Of a stretch of 12,965 bases of DNA, positions 1 through 7,779 are shown in pieces. The DNA lies in the NCBI GenBank assembly GCA_028717825.1, contig JAQUNB010000005.1, positions 1-12,965 of the forward strand. The letters are read 5' to 3'. The stretch's first letter is position 1, and the number at the start of each line of letters is the position of its first letter. A program made the translations under genes and the position numbers. The notes below the pieces were generated by a model. It was not told the origin of the DNA. It saw only the letters and a program-made list of their open reading frames with translations, and searched no databases. This DNA comes from Candidatus Omnitrophota bacterium (GTDB lineage: Bacteria > Omnitrophota > Gorgyraeia > Tantalellales > Tantalellaceae).

Positions 1-357
1 GCGGTCGTCGCCTCCGGAACGGCGACCCTTGAGGCCGCTATAGCTGAAAAACCTTTTGTACTGGTTTATAAAGCTTCTTCCCTGACTTACATCCTGTATA
101 GAACATTCGTGAACCTTCCCTTTCTTGGGCTTGTCAATATAGTGGCCGGCAAAGGGGTAATACCAGAACTTCTGCAAGGGGATTTTACGACTGAAAATCT
201 ATCCAAAACTATTCTAAGCCTGATTAAAGATGAAAAGCGCCTTAGTAAAATGCGGAAAGAGCTTCACGAGGTAAGACTTTCCTTAGGGGAAACCGGTTCA
301 AGCAAGCGAGCCGCACAAAAAATTAAAAACTTTATCGATTCACGCCTGCCGAAATAG
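1..357 (+). CDS. lpxB: Lipid-A-disaccharide synthase LpxB, C-terminal part (5' end outside window)
   Basis: Reading frame 1 is open from the first base to a TAG at 355-357, giving the last 118 residues of a protein that starts left of the window. The opening residues ASGTATLEAAIAEKPFVLVY, followed by SLTY, LPFLGLVNIVAGK and VIPELLQGDFTTENL, match the conserved C-terminal nucleotide-binding half of the glycosyltransferase family 19 enzyme LpxB. The family joins UDP-2,3-diacylglucosamine and lipid X into the lipid A disaccharide at the inner face of the inner membrane. The end (LGETGSSKRAAQKI) is the usual helical C-terminus, so the gene looks intact here. It is the only clear gene on the plus strand and converges on lpxI, whose product supplies lipid X. 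The internal ATG at 109 is not the real start, because homology extends upstream of it. Confidence 0.93.
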   Translation, partial: AVVASGTATLEAAIAEKPFVLVYKASSLTYILYRTFVNLPFLGLVNIVAGKGVIPELLQGDFTTENLSKTILSLIKDEKRLSKMRKELHEVRLSLGETGSSKRAAQKIKNFIDSRLPK

Positions 358-365
358 AAATATCC

Positions 366-1166
366 TTAAATTATCTTCACTACGATCCCAAAAGCATCCG
401 CTAGACTCAAAAAATCTTCTTTATCAAGCAAGAACATCTTTCCGCTTTCGATCGCGAGGGCACTGAATTTATTTTCGGCGAGTTTTTTGATGGTGTTAAT
501 GCCCACCGTCGGAACATCCCACCGAGGATCTTGGTCGGGCCTACTCACTTTTATCATTACGCATCCCTCTCCGGCGATCTTGGTAGCTCTTTCAACTGTC
601 GCATCAGTCCCCTCCATCGCCTCTACAGCCACAACTGTCTTATTTTTAACAATTATTGTTTGCCCCACATCCATACCGGCAATTTTTTTAGCGATGTCAT
701 ATCCGAAGGATATATCCTCTTCTACTGCTTTATTGATCTTTGTTTTTGTTATAACTCCTTTGCTAGGCAATAGATGCGATAAATGCCCCGAGGCGTCAAT
801 AACCTCAATGCCGATCGTGCCAAGCCTGCGCGTAAGTTCCCTAAGGATAGAATAATCTTTTTTATTTTTCAACCCCTTAAGGGCCTTTTTCATTTGGGCG
901 TCATGGTTTTCATTCTGGTAAATAGTGCTTTTTTCTACTTTCCCCAAAAGAATAAGTTTCCTTATCCTTTCTTTCAAGAATAAGAAAAGAAACTTTTTAT
1001 ACTGACCTATTCCTATCCAGTATATTTTATCGGCCTCTTTTTCCAGCTCCGGTGAGGCCATGCCTTGAAGAGCGAAAACGACCACTTTTTCTCCCCGCGC
1101 TTTGGCTGACCGCAAAAATTCCGAAGGAAGAGTCCCTTTTCCCGCTATAAGTCCTATTTTTTTCAT
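366..1166 (-). CDS. lpxI: UDP-2,3-diacylglucosamine pyrophosphatase LpxI
   Basis: This 266-residue protein matches the LpxI family (formerly DUF1009), which hydrolyses UDP-2,3-diacylglucosamine to lipid X and UMP, the step before LpxB. It replaces LpxH in many non-gammaproteobacterial diderms. Visible marks are the N-terminal glycine-rich IGLIAGKGTLP (residues 4-14), IGIGQ (51-55), the C-terminal-domain MDVGQTIIVK (165-174), VEAMEGTDA (181-189), and DPRWDVPTVG (213-222). By my alignment from memory, D217 in the last motif corresponds to the catalytic Asp225 of Caulobacter LpxI. The first motif reads G-K-G where many homologues have G-G-G. Length is normal for the family. The start is 27 bp after the fabZ stop and only a weak GGAT lies upstream. 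It is the last gene of the minus-strand train and faces lpxB across 8 bp. Confidence 0.93.
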   Translation of the reverse strand: MKKIGLIAGKGTLPSEFLRSAKARGEKVVVFALQGMASPELEKEADKIYWIGIGQYKKFLFLFLKERIRKLILLGKVEKSTIYQNENHDAQMKKALKGLKNKKDYSILRELTRRLGTIGIEVIDASGHLSHLLPSKGVITKTKINKAVEEDISFGYDIAKKIAGMDVGQTIIVKNKTVVAVEAMEGTDATVERATKIAGEGCVMIKVSRPDQDPRWDVPTVGINTIKKLAENKFSALAIESGKMFLLDKEDFLSLADAFGIVVKII

Positions 1167-1193
1167 GATTTTATATAAAGATCCGTTGATATA

Positions 1194-1643
1194 TTAATCT
1201 CTATCGACAACGCTGAACATAAGATCAGCTTCCGCGACACATTTTCCGTCGACACTTGCTTCGCCGTATACTTGGGCGATATTTTGCCGTATTATTTTTT
1301 TCTGCTGCACATGAAGAAGGATCTGATCCCCGGGAGTAACGGGTCTTCTGAATTTCGCGTTATCGATCGTCATAAAAAAAGCGATCTTATTTCTATTATT
1401 CTCGTTATCCAACAAAATTAGAAGCCCCCCCGCCTGCACAAGCGCTTCAATTATAAGCACTCCCGGCATTATGGGCACTCCGGGAAAGTGGCCTTGGAAA
1501 AAATACTCGTTTATTGTCACATTCTTTATAGCTTTTATCCATTTATCTTTCTCAAAATCTATAACCCGATCCACTAGGATAAAAGGGTACCGATGAGGCA
1601 GGTATTCCATTATTTTCTTGATATCGACTGTCTGTCCGTTCAT
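1194..1643 (-). CDS. fabZ: 3-hydroxyacyl-ACP dehydratase FabZ
   Basis: The 149-residue hot-dog-fold protein carries the FabZ signatures LPHRYPFILVDRV (residues 15-27), GHFPGVPIMPGVLIIEA (51-67) and a C-terminal strand region ending VYGEASVDGKCVAEADLMF. H52 and E66 occupy the positions of the catalytic His/Glu pair. The family dehydrates 3-hydroxyacyl-ACP in type II fatty acid synthesis in the cytoplasm. It competes with lipid A synthesis for 3-hydroxymyristoyl-ACP, which explains its frequent place beside lpxC. Here it is a separate gene, 21 bp after lpxC, not the LpxC-FabZ fusion known from Bacteroidetes. A strong ribosome-binding site (AAGGAG, 6 bp before the ATG) supports the start. The usual next gene lpxA is missing; lpxI follows instead. 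Confidence 0.96.
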   Translation of the reverse strand: MNGQTVDIKKIMEYLPHRYPFILVDRVIDFEKDKWIKAIKNVTINEYFFQGHFPGVPIMPGVLIIEALVQAGGLLILLDNENNRNKIAFFMTIDNAKFRRPVTPGDQILLHVQQKKIIRQNIAQVYGEASVDGKCVAEADLMFSVVDRD

Positions 1644-1664
1644 TTTTTCTCCTTAATTGTTTAT

Positions 1665-2549
1665 TTATTGTTTACCAACAACTTCTTGGGAAAAATCATT
1701 CTTAATAAAATATTTCTCGTAAATTTTTCTCAGCATCTTGCCGTTAAGACTGTGCCCTGACTTGCGTGCCTCGAATCTGCCGATTATCGGTACACCCAGC
1801 ATATAGAGATCCCCTACCAGATCAAGTATCTTATGTCTGACGGGTTCATTAGGAAACCGCAGCTTTGTTCCCACCGGCCCCGTATCATCCAGTACCAGCG
1901 TATTGTCGTAAGTCGCGCCCTTCCCAAAACCTAATTTCAGCAACATTTCCGCTTCCGCTTTAAGACAAAAGGTTCTGGCGGGGGCTATTTGTCCTTCAAA
2001 TGTTTCTCCATCAAGAGCAAGTTCGAAAGTTTCCTGCCCTATAGACGCTACTTTATAGTCGATAAAATAAGAGATAATAAAATTCTCCGAAGGAAATACC
2101 GTGATCGAACGATCGCCTTCTTCAATTGTTTCTTTTTCGCGTATCTTTATTATTTTTTTAGCCGGCTCCTGTTCTTTTATGCCGGCTGCTCTTAAATAAT
2201 TAATAAATTCTCTCGCGCTGCCGTCCAGTGCCGGGATCTCCATGCCGTTGATCTCGACCAACACATTGTCTATGCCAAGCCCCCACAATGCCGCCAGGAA
2301 ATGTTCCACCGTTTGTATCGCCCACGGTCCCTCTCCTATTGTACTCCTTCTCTGATGGCTGTCAGAAAAGACGGCATCCTTAAGGCATACGGGCTCGCTT
2401 CCGGCCATATCTACTCTTTTGAACACTATCCCCGCGTCGGCTTCGTTAGGCTTACACGTAACTTTTACAAGTTCTCCGGTTTGGAGCGCCTGCCCGGAAA
2501 AACTAACTTCTTTGGTTATTGTCGTTTGTTTTTTTGTATGCATATCCAT
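1665..2549 (-). CDS. lpxC: UDP-3-O-acyl-N-acetylglucosamine deacetylase LpxC
   Basis: This 294-residue zinc enzyme catalyses the committed step of lipid A synthesis, removing acetate from UDP-3-O-acyl-GlcNAc. The zinc ligands are visible as H83 in TVEHFLAAL, and H239 and D243 in the RHKILDLVGD motif. The catalytic base E82 and the general acid H266 in KSGHSLN are present, as is the conserved N-terminal EVSFSGQALQTG. Both LpxC domains are complete and the length fits the family. ATG codons at residues 1 and 3 are both possible starts. Neither has a canonical Shine-Dalgarno, because the expected site lies in the arm of a hairpin (2558-2601) that ends 8 bp upstream. Residue 3 has a GGATGG just before it, which is the second choice (start 2543). 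LpxD, normally encoded just upstream, is absent. Confidence 0.96.
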   Translation of the reverse strand: MDMHTKKQTTITKEVSFSGQALQTGELVKVTCKPNEADAGIVFKRVDMAGSEPVCLKDAVFSDSHQRRSTIGEGPWAIQTVEHFLAALWGLGIDNVLVEINGMEIPALDGSAREFINYLRAAGIKEQEPAKKIIKIREKETIEEGDRSITVFPSENFIISYFIDYKVASIGQETFELALDGETFEGQIAPARTFCLKAEAEMLLKLGFGKGATYDNTLVLDDTGPVGTKLRFPNEPVRHKILDLVGDLYMLGVPIIGRFEARKSGHSLNGKMLRKIYEKYFIKNDFSQEVVGKQ

Positions 2550-2557
2550 CCAAAACT

Positions 2558-2601
2558 AAGGGTCAGGTCCGGATCTTTTTAAAATCCACAACCTGACCCT
2601 T
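2558..2601. repeat. REP-like two-tier inverted repeat between skp and lpxC
   Basis: AAGGGTCAGGT (2558-2568) is the exact reverse complement of ACCTGACCCTT (2591-2601), giving an 11-bp perfect outer stem. Inside it, GGAT (2571-2574) pairs with ATCC (2584-2587), extendable by T/A pairs if one C is bulged. The small internal loop between the tiers is CC against ACA. Neither orientation is followed by a T-run, so it does not look like an intrinsic terminator. Its size, palindromic form and GGGTCAGGT-type ends resemble REP-like elements or short non-autonomous elements mobilised by Y1 (REP-associated) transposases. That resemblance is from memory. No transposase is present in the window and no second copy was seen. 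Confidence 0.7.
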
Positions 2602-2647
2602 TAAAGAATAACTGATTTTAAATCTCAAACAGATTAAGCGTCATGAA

Positions 2648-3166
2648 TTACTTATTAAGCTGTTTAAGAACCTCTTGAGTGAGGTCATACGCGTTATTCG
2701 CGTACATAATATTACGTGAATCCAAGATGTAATCGTATTTATCTTTTTCGCCTATTCCGTTCACGATCTTTTGTATGTCATCAACTATCTCTTTGAACAT
2801 ATCGTTTTTCTGGTTAAATAGTTTCTGCCTATTGACCTTGTCGTATTCCTGAAGGTCTGCTATTTTTGCATCTATATCGGCTTGTTTCTTGTTTTTTGCG
2901 TCGCCGTTCAAAAGCTCTACTTCTCCTCTTAGCTTAGTGATCTCTTCTATTTTTTTTGTTCGTTCCTGTTGTATCTTATCGGTTACTCCGTTGAGCTCAT
3001 TTTCCATGGTCTGAGTTTTCTTATACTCATAAAACGCCTTCCGGAGGTCAACATAACCGATCTTTATCTCTTTCGCTGCTGCCGCGTAACATAACGGCAT
3101 AGTTAAATTTGCCGTTACCGCTAAAATAAATAAAACTAAAAACGTTCTTCGTATAAGCCTTACCAT
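2648..3166 (-). CDS. skp: Periplasmic OmpH/Skp-family chaperone
   Basis: This 172-residue protein has a clear signal peptide: basic VRLIRR, a hydrophobic stretch at about residues 8-25, and probable cleavage after CYA (26-28). The mature chain starts with IKIGYVDLRKAFYEY (35-48), the standard OmpH/Skp opening strand. A long charged coiled-coil region follows (about 50-140; many K, E and Q), then a closing strand-helix YDYILDSRNIMYANNAYDLT. Skp trimers hold unfolded outer-membrane proteins in the periplasm and pass them to BamA. The neighbouring upstream bamA gene fits this job. A GGGGGAG ribosome-binding site supports the start. The gap to bamA is 63 bp. Lipoprotein status is unlikely, since MPLC is not a good lipobox. 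Confidence 0.92.
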   Translation of the reverse strand: MVRLIRRTFLVLFILAVTANLTMPLCYAAAAKEIKIGYVDLRKAFYEYKKTQTMENELNGVTDKIQQERTKKIEEITKLRGEVELLNGDAKNKKQADIDAKIADLQEYDKVNRQKLFNQKNDMFKEIVDDIQKIVNGIGEKDKYDYILDSRNIMYANNAYDLTQEVLKQLNK

Positions 3167-3229
3167 TTTACTCCCCCTTTTTTGAGATCATATTCATTTA
3201 GACCGAATTTTTATGTAGTAGCTGTAATA

Positions 3230-5581
3230 TTAAAACCCGTGACTCACGCTAAAATAGAACTGCCCCGTTCTTTTATCATCATGGTTATCGTTTAACGGAT
3301 AACCATAATCAAGTTTTATCGGGCCGATCGGTGTTTTTACCCTAAGACCAACTCCGGCTCCCTGCTTATAGTCTCCACCTGAAAAAACATCCGAAGCTTT
3401 AGCATGCACGGTACCTACATCATAAAACACGGCACCCTTGATTATCTGTTTAAAGATCGGGAACATCACTTCTGCATTGCCTATAAGAGTAGATTCGCCT
3501 CCTACAGGTATCCCCGGGTCGACGGTATCTCTCGGGCCTATTCCTCTTTCATTATAACCGCGAACCGTAGTAGCGCCACCGGCAAAAAATCTCTCATAAA
3601 TAGGTACCTTATGGCTGCTGCCGTAGGAATTCGCCATTCCCCCTCGACCTTTTAATTCGAGAACAACCTGATCGATTATAGAATGATAAAAGCTTCCATG
3701 CAGATACCCTTTAACAAAACTCTTATCTCCGCCGATTATTCCGCCGGCATTTTCCAAAGATAGACCCGTTATAAGACCTTTAGTCGGCGAATATATGTTG
3801 TCACGGGTGTCGTATTTCAGGTCCCAAGTCACTCTGCTTATCATATTGTGCCCGACTTCCTCTTTCAGGTCGCCTGACGCCGTATCGGGTATATCGGACA
3901 GATCAACGCGCTCCAAATTGTAGATAAGCCCTGTATGCCACTCATCAGTCAGATCTTTCCCGAGCCTTAATGATCCACCTGTCCTTGTTTCGTCATAATC
4001 ATAACCGCTTTCCCCATACTTTTTATGTTCGGTCCTGTACGCATCAAAACCAAATAAGTACGGGAAATCGAATATCCACGGATCCGTCCAACTTATTACA
4101 TACGTGGTCCTCGCCGTTCCGGCTTCCGCCCTAAGTATTAGATCTTGGCCGCTGCCGGTAAACGTCGGGAAGTTGAGGATATCGAAGTTCCTCTGCCTTA
4201 TCTGAACAAAACCGATGAACGCATCTACCGAACTGTATCCGCCACCGAACGAAAATTCACCAGTTTTTGTTTCTTTTACGGTAACGTTCAAATTCTTGAC
4301 GTTTTCTTCGTCCGTTGGGACAGTTTCAAAATATACATCTTCAAAAAAACCAAGGTTATAAATGCGTTCCTTACTTTTTTTGAGCTTTTGCCCGTCATAC
4401 CTGTCTCCGGGATAAAGCCGGATCTCGCGACGTACAATCTTATCCTTTGTTTTGGTATTTCCTATAACATTCACTTTCCCTACATACACTATCTCATGTG
4501 CCTCGATCGCTATTACAATATCCATCCTATCCGTATTTGAATTATACCTGTGTCTCAGGTCGATCTCGGCGTTCATATATCCCTTATCATAATAAAGCGA
4601 CCGGATATTATCGATGTCGTCTTTTATCTTCTGATAATCAAACGCCTTATCTTTCTTTATTTTGATGGTCTTCCATATATCTTTTTCATTAAGCACCAGA
4701 TTCCCTTGTACGGTGATGTCGCCGATCTTGTAAAGCGGTCCTTCGTTCACCACGATTATCAGGTAGATGAATTTACCATCAGCCGAATATTCGGTCTTAC
4801 TGGATACTTCCGCATCAAGGAACCCTTTGCTCCGATATAACGTTTTTATCCTGTCTAAATCCGCTTTAAATTTATCATCATCATAGGCACCTTTGCGGAT
4901 GAACCACCAAGCTGTTTTAGTGCTCATATATTTACTTAGTTCACCTGAGGGTATGCTTTTGTTGCCCTCAAACGTAATGGTCTTTATCCGTCTTTCGGTG
5001 CCCTCATTCACAACAAACGTGACCGTCGCCCTACCTGTTTCTTTACTAGTGTCAACTTTATGTTCAACTCCAACTTGGCTGTATCCCTGATCAACATAAT
5101 ATTTTTTTATCTCTTCTACATCCTTTGAAAGAACGTGATAATCCAAAAGATCACCTTTTCTTATGGTTATTTTTTTCTCCAACCGCGGGGCACGTATTTT
5201 GGTGTTTCCGCTGAACTCGATCTTATCGATTATCGGCTTTTCGACTACCGTAAAGACAACAACGACGCCTTCCTGCCTTTTTTCGGTCTCGACGAAAATG
5301 TCAGCAAAATAACCGGTTGCATATAATCTTTTGAGTTCTTTATTGAGCGCTGTTTCATCAAAAACGTCTCCCGGTTTTATCTTAAGCTTATTTAATACCG
5401 TAGCAGCGCTTATAGCACTGTTGCCTTTTATCTGTATATCGCTTATTCTTTCTTCCGCGGGTGCGTCCTGTTTAGCGGTTGTATCCTGTGTATCCGTAAG
5501 CGTGTCTTGCGCTTTTACGGCTGTACACAGATTCAGAGATAATAACAGAACAACGCTCATAGTTATACAGATTCTTTTCAT
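3230..5581 (-). CDS. bamA: Outer membrane protein assembly factor BamA
   Basis: The 783-residue protein begins with a signal peptide (about 1-24, ending VKA). It continues with a Thr/Asp-rich linker, five POTRA domains (about 46-116, 117-198, 199-283, 284-364 and 365-440) and a C-terminal 16-strand Omp85 barrel (about 441-783). Each POTRA starts with the usual I-x-G-N type strand (IQIKGN, IEFSGN, ITFEGN, ITVQGN, VNVIGN). The conserved loop-6 VRGY motif is at 673-676, and the protein ends in phenylalanine (FSVSHGF), the expected beta-signal. BamA folds and inserts beta-barrel proteins into the outer membrane. Its ATG directly follows the dnaB stop (TAAATG), and an AAGG lies inside the end of dnaB, so translation is probably coupled to dnaB. 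skp follows. Confidence 0.97.
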   Translation of the reverse strand: MKRICITMSVVLLLSLNLCTAVKAQDTLTDTQDTTAKQDAPAEERISDIQIKGNSAISAATVLNKLKIKPGDVFDETALNKELKRLYATGYFADIFVETEKRQEGVVVVFTVVEKPIIDKIEFSGNTKIRAPRLEKKITIRKGDLLDYHVLSKDVEEIKKYYVDQGYSQVGVEHKVDTSKETGRATVTFVVNEGTERRIKTITFEGNKSIPSGELSKYMSTKTAWWFIRKGAYDDDKFKADLDRIKTLYRSKGFLDAEVSSKTEYSADGKFIYLIIVVNEGPLYKIGDITVQGNLVLNEKDIWKTIKIKKDKAFDYQKIKDDIDNIRSLYYDKGYMNAEIDLRHRYNSNTDRMDIVIAIEAHEIVYVGKVNVIGNTKTKDKIVRREIRLYPGDRYDGQKLKKSKERIYNLGFFEDVYFETVPTDEENVKNLNVTVKETKTGEFSFGGGYSSVDAFIGFVQIRQRNFDILNFPTFTGSGQDLILRAEAGTARTTYVISWTDPWIFDFPYLFGFDAYRTEHKKYGESGYDYDETRTGGSLRLGKDLTDEWHTGLIYNLERVDLSDIPDTASGDLKEEVGHNMISRVTWDLKYDTRDNIYSPTKGLITGLSLENAGGIIGGDKSFVKGYLHGSFYHSIIDQVVLELKGRGGMANSYGSSHKVPIYERFFAGGATTVRGYNERGIGPRDTVDPGIPVGGESTLIGNAEVMFPIFKQIIKGAVFYDVGTVHAKASDVFSGGDYKQGAGVGLRVKTPIGPIKLDYGYPLNDNHDDKRTGQFYFSVSHGF

Positions 5582-6937
5582 TTAGAAACCTTCTTCCTCT
5601 TCTAATCTTGATAAATTGCTGAATTTTGTAAATTCCGGCTGGAACGCCAGTGTCACGGTTCCTACGGGTCCATGTCGCTGTTTAGCGAGTATCACCTCGG
5701 TTTTACCTCTATTTTCTTCTGTCGGGGTATAATATTCTTCCCTAAGCATCAGCATTACAACATCTGCGTCCTGTTCGATAGCGCCAGACTCTCTTAGATC
5801 TGAAAGCATCGGCCTGTGGTCCGCTCTCTGTTCGACGGCACGTGAAAGCTGGCTTATAGCTATAACCGGTATATCCAATTCCCGGGCCAAGGCTTTCATT
5901 GAACGAGAAATTTCCGATATCTCCTGCTGTCTGTTCTCGGATTTTGCCGATCCTCTCATGAGCTGTAGATAATCCAAGATTAAAAGTTGTATGTCCGACT
6001 TGGCTTTTAGTCTACGCGCTTTCGCCCGTAATTCAAGCGCCGATATACCGGGGGTATCATCAATAAGTATAGGCGATTCTGATAATTTACCCGCAGCATT
6101 TACAAGTTTCGGCCAATCTGACTGGGAAAAAAAACCTGTTCTTACCTTGTGGGCATTAACACCCGCTAATGAACAAAGCATCCTTTGGGCAAGCTGTTCT
6201 TTGGACATTTCCAAACTAAAATATGCACACGGGATCTTTTCAGTAACGCCAACATATTCCAATATCGATATCGCCAGCGCGCTTTTTCCCATGGAGGGCC
6301 TTCCTGCAAGAACAATAAAATCTGATTTTTGGAACCCGGCCGTCATAACATCCATATCATGGAACCCCGTGGGTACACCCGTTATATTCTCTTTGCGCTG
6401 GTACAAGTGATCGATCGTCTCGATGCTCTCCTTGACGATATCTTTCATCTCATAAATGCGCATTTCTCTTTTCTGGTTGCTTGTTATGTCAAATATCAGT
6501 TTTTCAGCTTTATCAAGGAGCTCTTCCACTTCGCTATCGGGTTCAAAGCTTTCGGACACTATTTGAGTCGCTGTGTTTATTAAACATCTAAGCAGATATT
6601 TTTCCCGTACGATCTTTGTGTAATACTCTATGTTTGCCGCAGTAGGTATACTGCCGACAAGTTCCGTAATATACGTTGGGCCGCCCACTTCATCGAGAAT
6701 GTTTTTTTTCTTTAGCTCTTCTACGAGCGTTACGATATCGATAGGTTCGTTGTTGTCATAAAGCGCAACTATGGCCCGGAATATTTTTTTGTTTGTTTCG
6801 GAATAAAAAGCGGATTCATCGATCTCTTCGATAGACCTTGATATCGCTTCCCTATCAAGCAACATAGACCCCAAAACCGCGATCTCCGCTTCGATATTTT
6901 GTGGGGGCAGTTTTTGAATAAGCGTTTTAGGAATCAT
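5582..6937 (-). CDS. dnaB: Replicative DNA helicase DnaB
   Basis: This 451-residue protein has the helical N-terminal DnaB domain (about 10-115; PPQNIEAEIAVLGSML at 11-26), a linker, and a RecA-like helicase domain (about 180-440). Walker A is GRPSMGKSA (212-220) and Walker B is LLILDYLQL (318-326). Also present are SQLSRAVEQR (362-371), LSDLRESGAIEQDAD (378-392) and AKQRHGPVG (418-426), which carries the Arg-finger/H4 region. DnaB hexamers unwind DNA at the replication fork. No intein or insertion interrupts it. The gene follows rplI by 36 bp, a widely conserved order. No convincing Shine-Dalgarno precedes the ATG, and the rplI stop is in the same frame with no other standard start between. 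Its stop abuts the bamA ATG. Confidence 0.98.
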   Translation of the reverse strand: MIPKTLIQKLPPQNIEAEIAVLGSMLLDREAISRSIEEIDESAFYSETNKKIFRAIVALYDNNEPIDIVTLVEELKKKNILDEVGGPTYITELVGSIPTAANIEYYTKIVREKYLLRCLINTATQIVSESFEPDSEVEELLDKAEKLIFDITSNQKREMRIYEMKDIVKESIETIDHLYQRKENITGVPTGFHDMDVMTAGFQKSDFIVLAGRPSMGKSALAISILEYVGVTEKIPCAYFSLEMSKEQLAQRMLCSLAGVNAHKVRTGFFSQSDWPKLVNAAGKLSESPILIDDTPGISALELRAKARRLKAKSDIQLLILDYLQLMRGSAKSENRQQEISEISRSMKALARELDIPVIAISQLSRAVEQRADHRPMLSDLRESGAIEQDADVVMLMLREEYYTPTEENRGKTEVILAKQRHGPVGTVTLAFQPEFTKFSNLSRLEEEEGF

Positions 6938-6973
6938 TTGGCTATTCTGTTTCGTGTAGATCGGGTGGAAAAT

Positions 6974-7417
6974 TTACTTTTTTACTACCCAGATCTTTAC
7001 TTGTGTTTTAACATCGGGGTGCAGTCTGATCTCAACATTATACACGCCGAGTTTTTTAATCGGTTCGTCCAGAACTACTTTTTTCTTGTCTATCTCTGCG
7101 CCTTCTAATTTCAAACTGTCCGCGATCATCTCGGAAGTCACGGCACCGAAAAGTTTGTCTTCCTCTCCAGCCTCTACCGAGATAGTGCATGAGATCGACG
7201 AGATCTTGTCAGCCAATTTTTTGTACTCTTCCTTAAGCTTCTCTTCTTTTCTCGAAGCGGCAAGCTTTTTCTGTTCCACAGTGCGCAGAGCGCCCTTTGT
7301 GGCTTCTACAACAAAATTGTTGGGGATAAGATAGTTCTTTGCGTACCCGTCTTTTACCTCAACTTCGCTGCCGAGCTTCCCGAGTCCGCTTATATCTTTA
7401 AGTAAAATTACTTTCAT
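6974..7417 (-). CDS. rplI: Large ribosomal subunit protein bL9
   Basis: The 147-residue protein has the bL9 N-terminal domain, MKVILLKDISGLGKLG followed by the signature GYAKNYLIP (residues 24-32). A long basic helix (about 45-75) connects it to the C-terminal RNA-binding domain (about 80-147), which contains KLFGAVTS and ends VKIWVVKK. bL9 binds 23S rRNA near the L1 stalk and helps maintain reading frame. Length is normal. The ATG overlaps the rpsR stop by four bases (ATGA), so the two are probably translationally coupled. An AGGAG six bases upstream supports the start. Confidence 0.97.
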   Translation of the reverse strand: MKVILLKDISGLGKLGSEVEVKDGYAKNYLIPNNFVVEATKGALRTVEQKKLAASRKEEKLKEEYKKLADKISSISCTISVEAGEEDKLFGAVTSEMIADSLKLEGAEIDKKKVVLDEPIKKLGVYNVEIRLHPDVKTQVKIWVVKK

Positions 7418-7695
7418 TCTTCTCTCCTAGGTCTTCTGCGGAACGTGTTTTCTTTTATTCTGACAAAAGGAAGTATTCCCGCTATGCGCGCTTTCTTTAC
7501 GCAGTTTGCCACCATCCGCTGGTGCTTGGAACAATTTCCCGAGATCCGGGGGGACATTATTCTGCCTCTTTCCGAAACAAACCTGCTTATGAGCGGCGCA
7601 TCCATATATTCGATTTTTTCAACTTTGTCCTTACAAAGTCTGCATGGCTTTTTCTTGAATATCTTTTTCATTCTCTTTGGTTCTTTTTTCTTCAC
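7414..7695 (-). CDS. rpsR: Small ribosomal subunit protein bS18, zinc-ribbon type
   Basis: From a GTG at 7695 the product is 93 residues, near the usual bS18 length. The core is present: MDAPLISRFVSERGRIMSPR, then GNCSKHQR and KKARIAGILPFV. A CxxC pair (C18, C21) and a later CxxH (C55, H58) suggest the zinc-binding C+ form of bS18. The GTG is preferred because GAGGAG sits 7 bases upstream. An in-frame ATG at 7746 would add 17 unlikely residues and lacks good spacing, and an ATG at 7671 has only a crowded AAGAG. bS18 forms a heterodimer with bS6, encoded two genes upstream, on the 30S platform. The gene sits 84 bp after ssb and overlaps rplI by four bases. Confidence 0.9.
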   Translation of the reverse strand: MKKKEPKRMKKIFKKKPCRLCKDKVEKIEYMDAPLISRFVSERGRIMSPRISGNCSKHQRMVANCVKKARIAGILPFVRIKENTFRRRPRREE

Positions 7696-7702
7696 CTTTT
7701 GT

Positions 7703-7708
7703 CTCCTC
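7703..7708 (-). promoter_or_regulatory. Ribosome-binding site choosing the rpsR GTG start
   Basis: On the minus strand this reads GAGGAG, followed by seven bases and then GTG (7695-7693), in the bS18 frame. It is the best Shine-Dalgarno match near any of the three candidate rpsR starts. Its position downstream of the in-frame ATG at 7746 argues against that ATG. Confidence 0.75.
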
Positions 7709-7779
7709 TGTATTAGTTTGTTTTGAATCCCGTCCCAAACCCTCATTGAACGGGCTTTCCCTAACCTACTGGTGGAAAT

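Noticed and set aside
217..226. PRPP-loop variant in Prs (residues 217-226, IATAGS in place of the common IDTAGT) as a sign of an inactive enzyme.
   Set aside because: The acidic pair and the TAG core are intact and natural variants exist at the altered positions; the coordinates given here are protein residues of the prs product.
7729..7754. CCCGT/ACGGG inverted repeat between ssb and rpsR as a regulatory stem.
   Set aside because: Only five base pairs with a 16-base loop; expected by chance and not supported by anything else.
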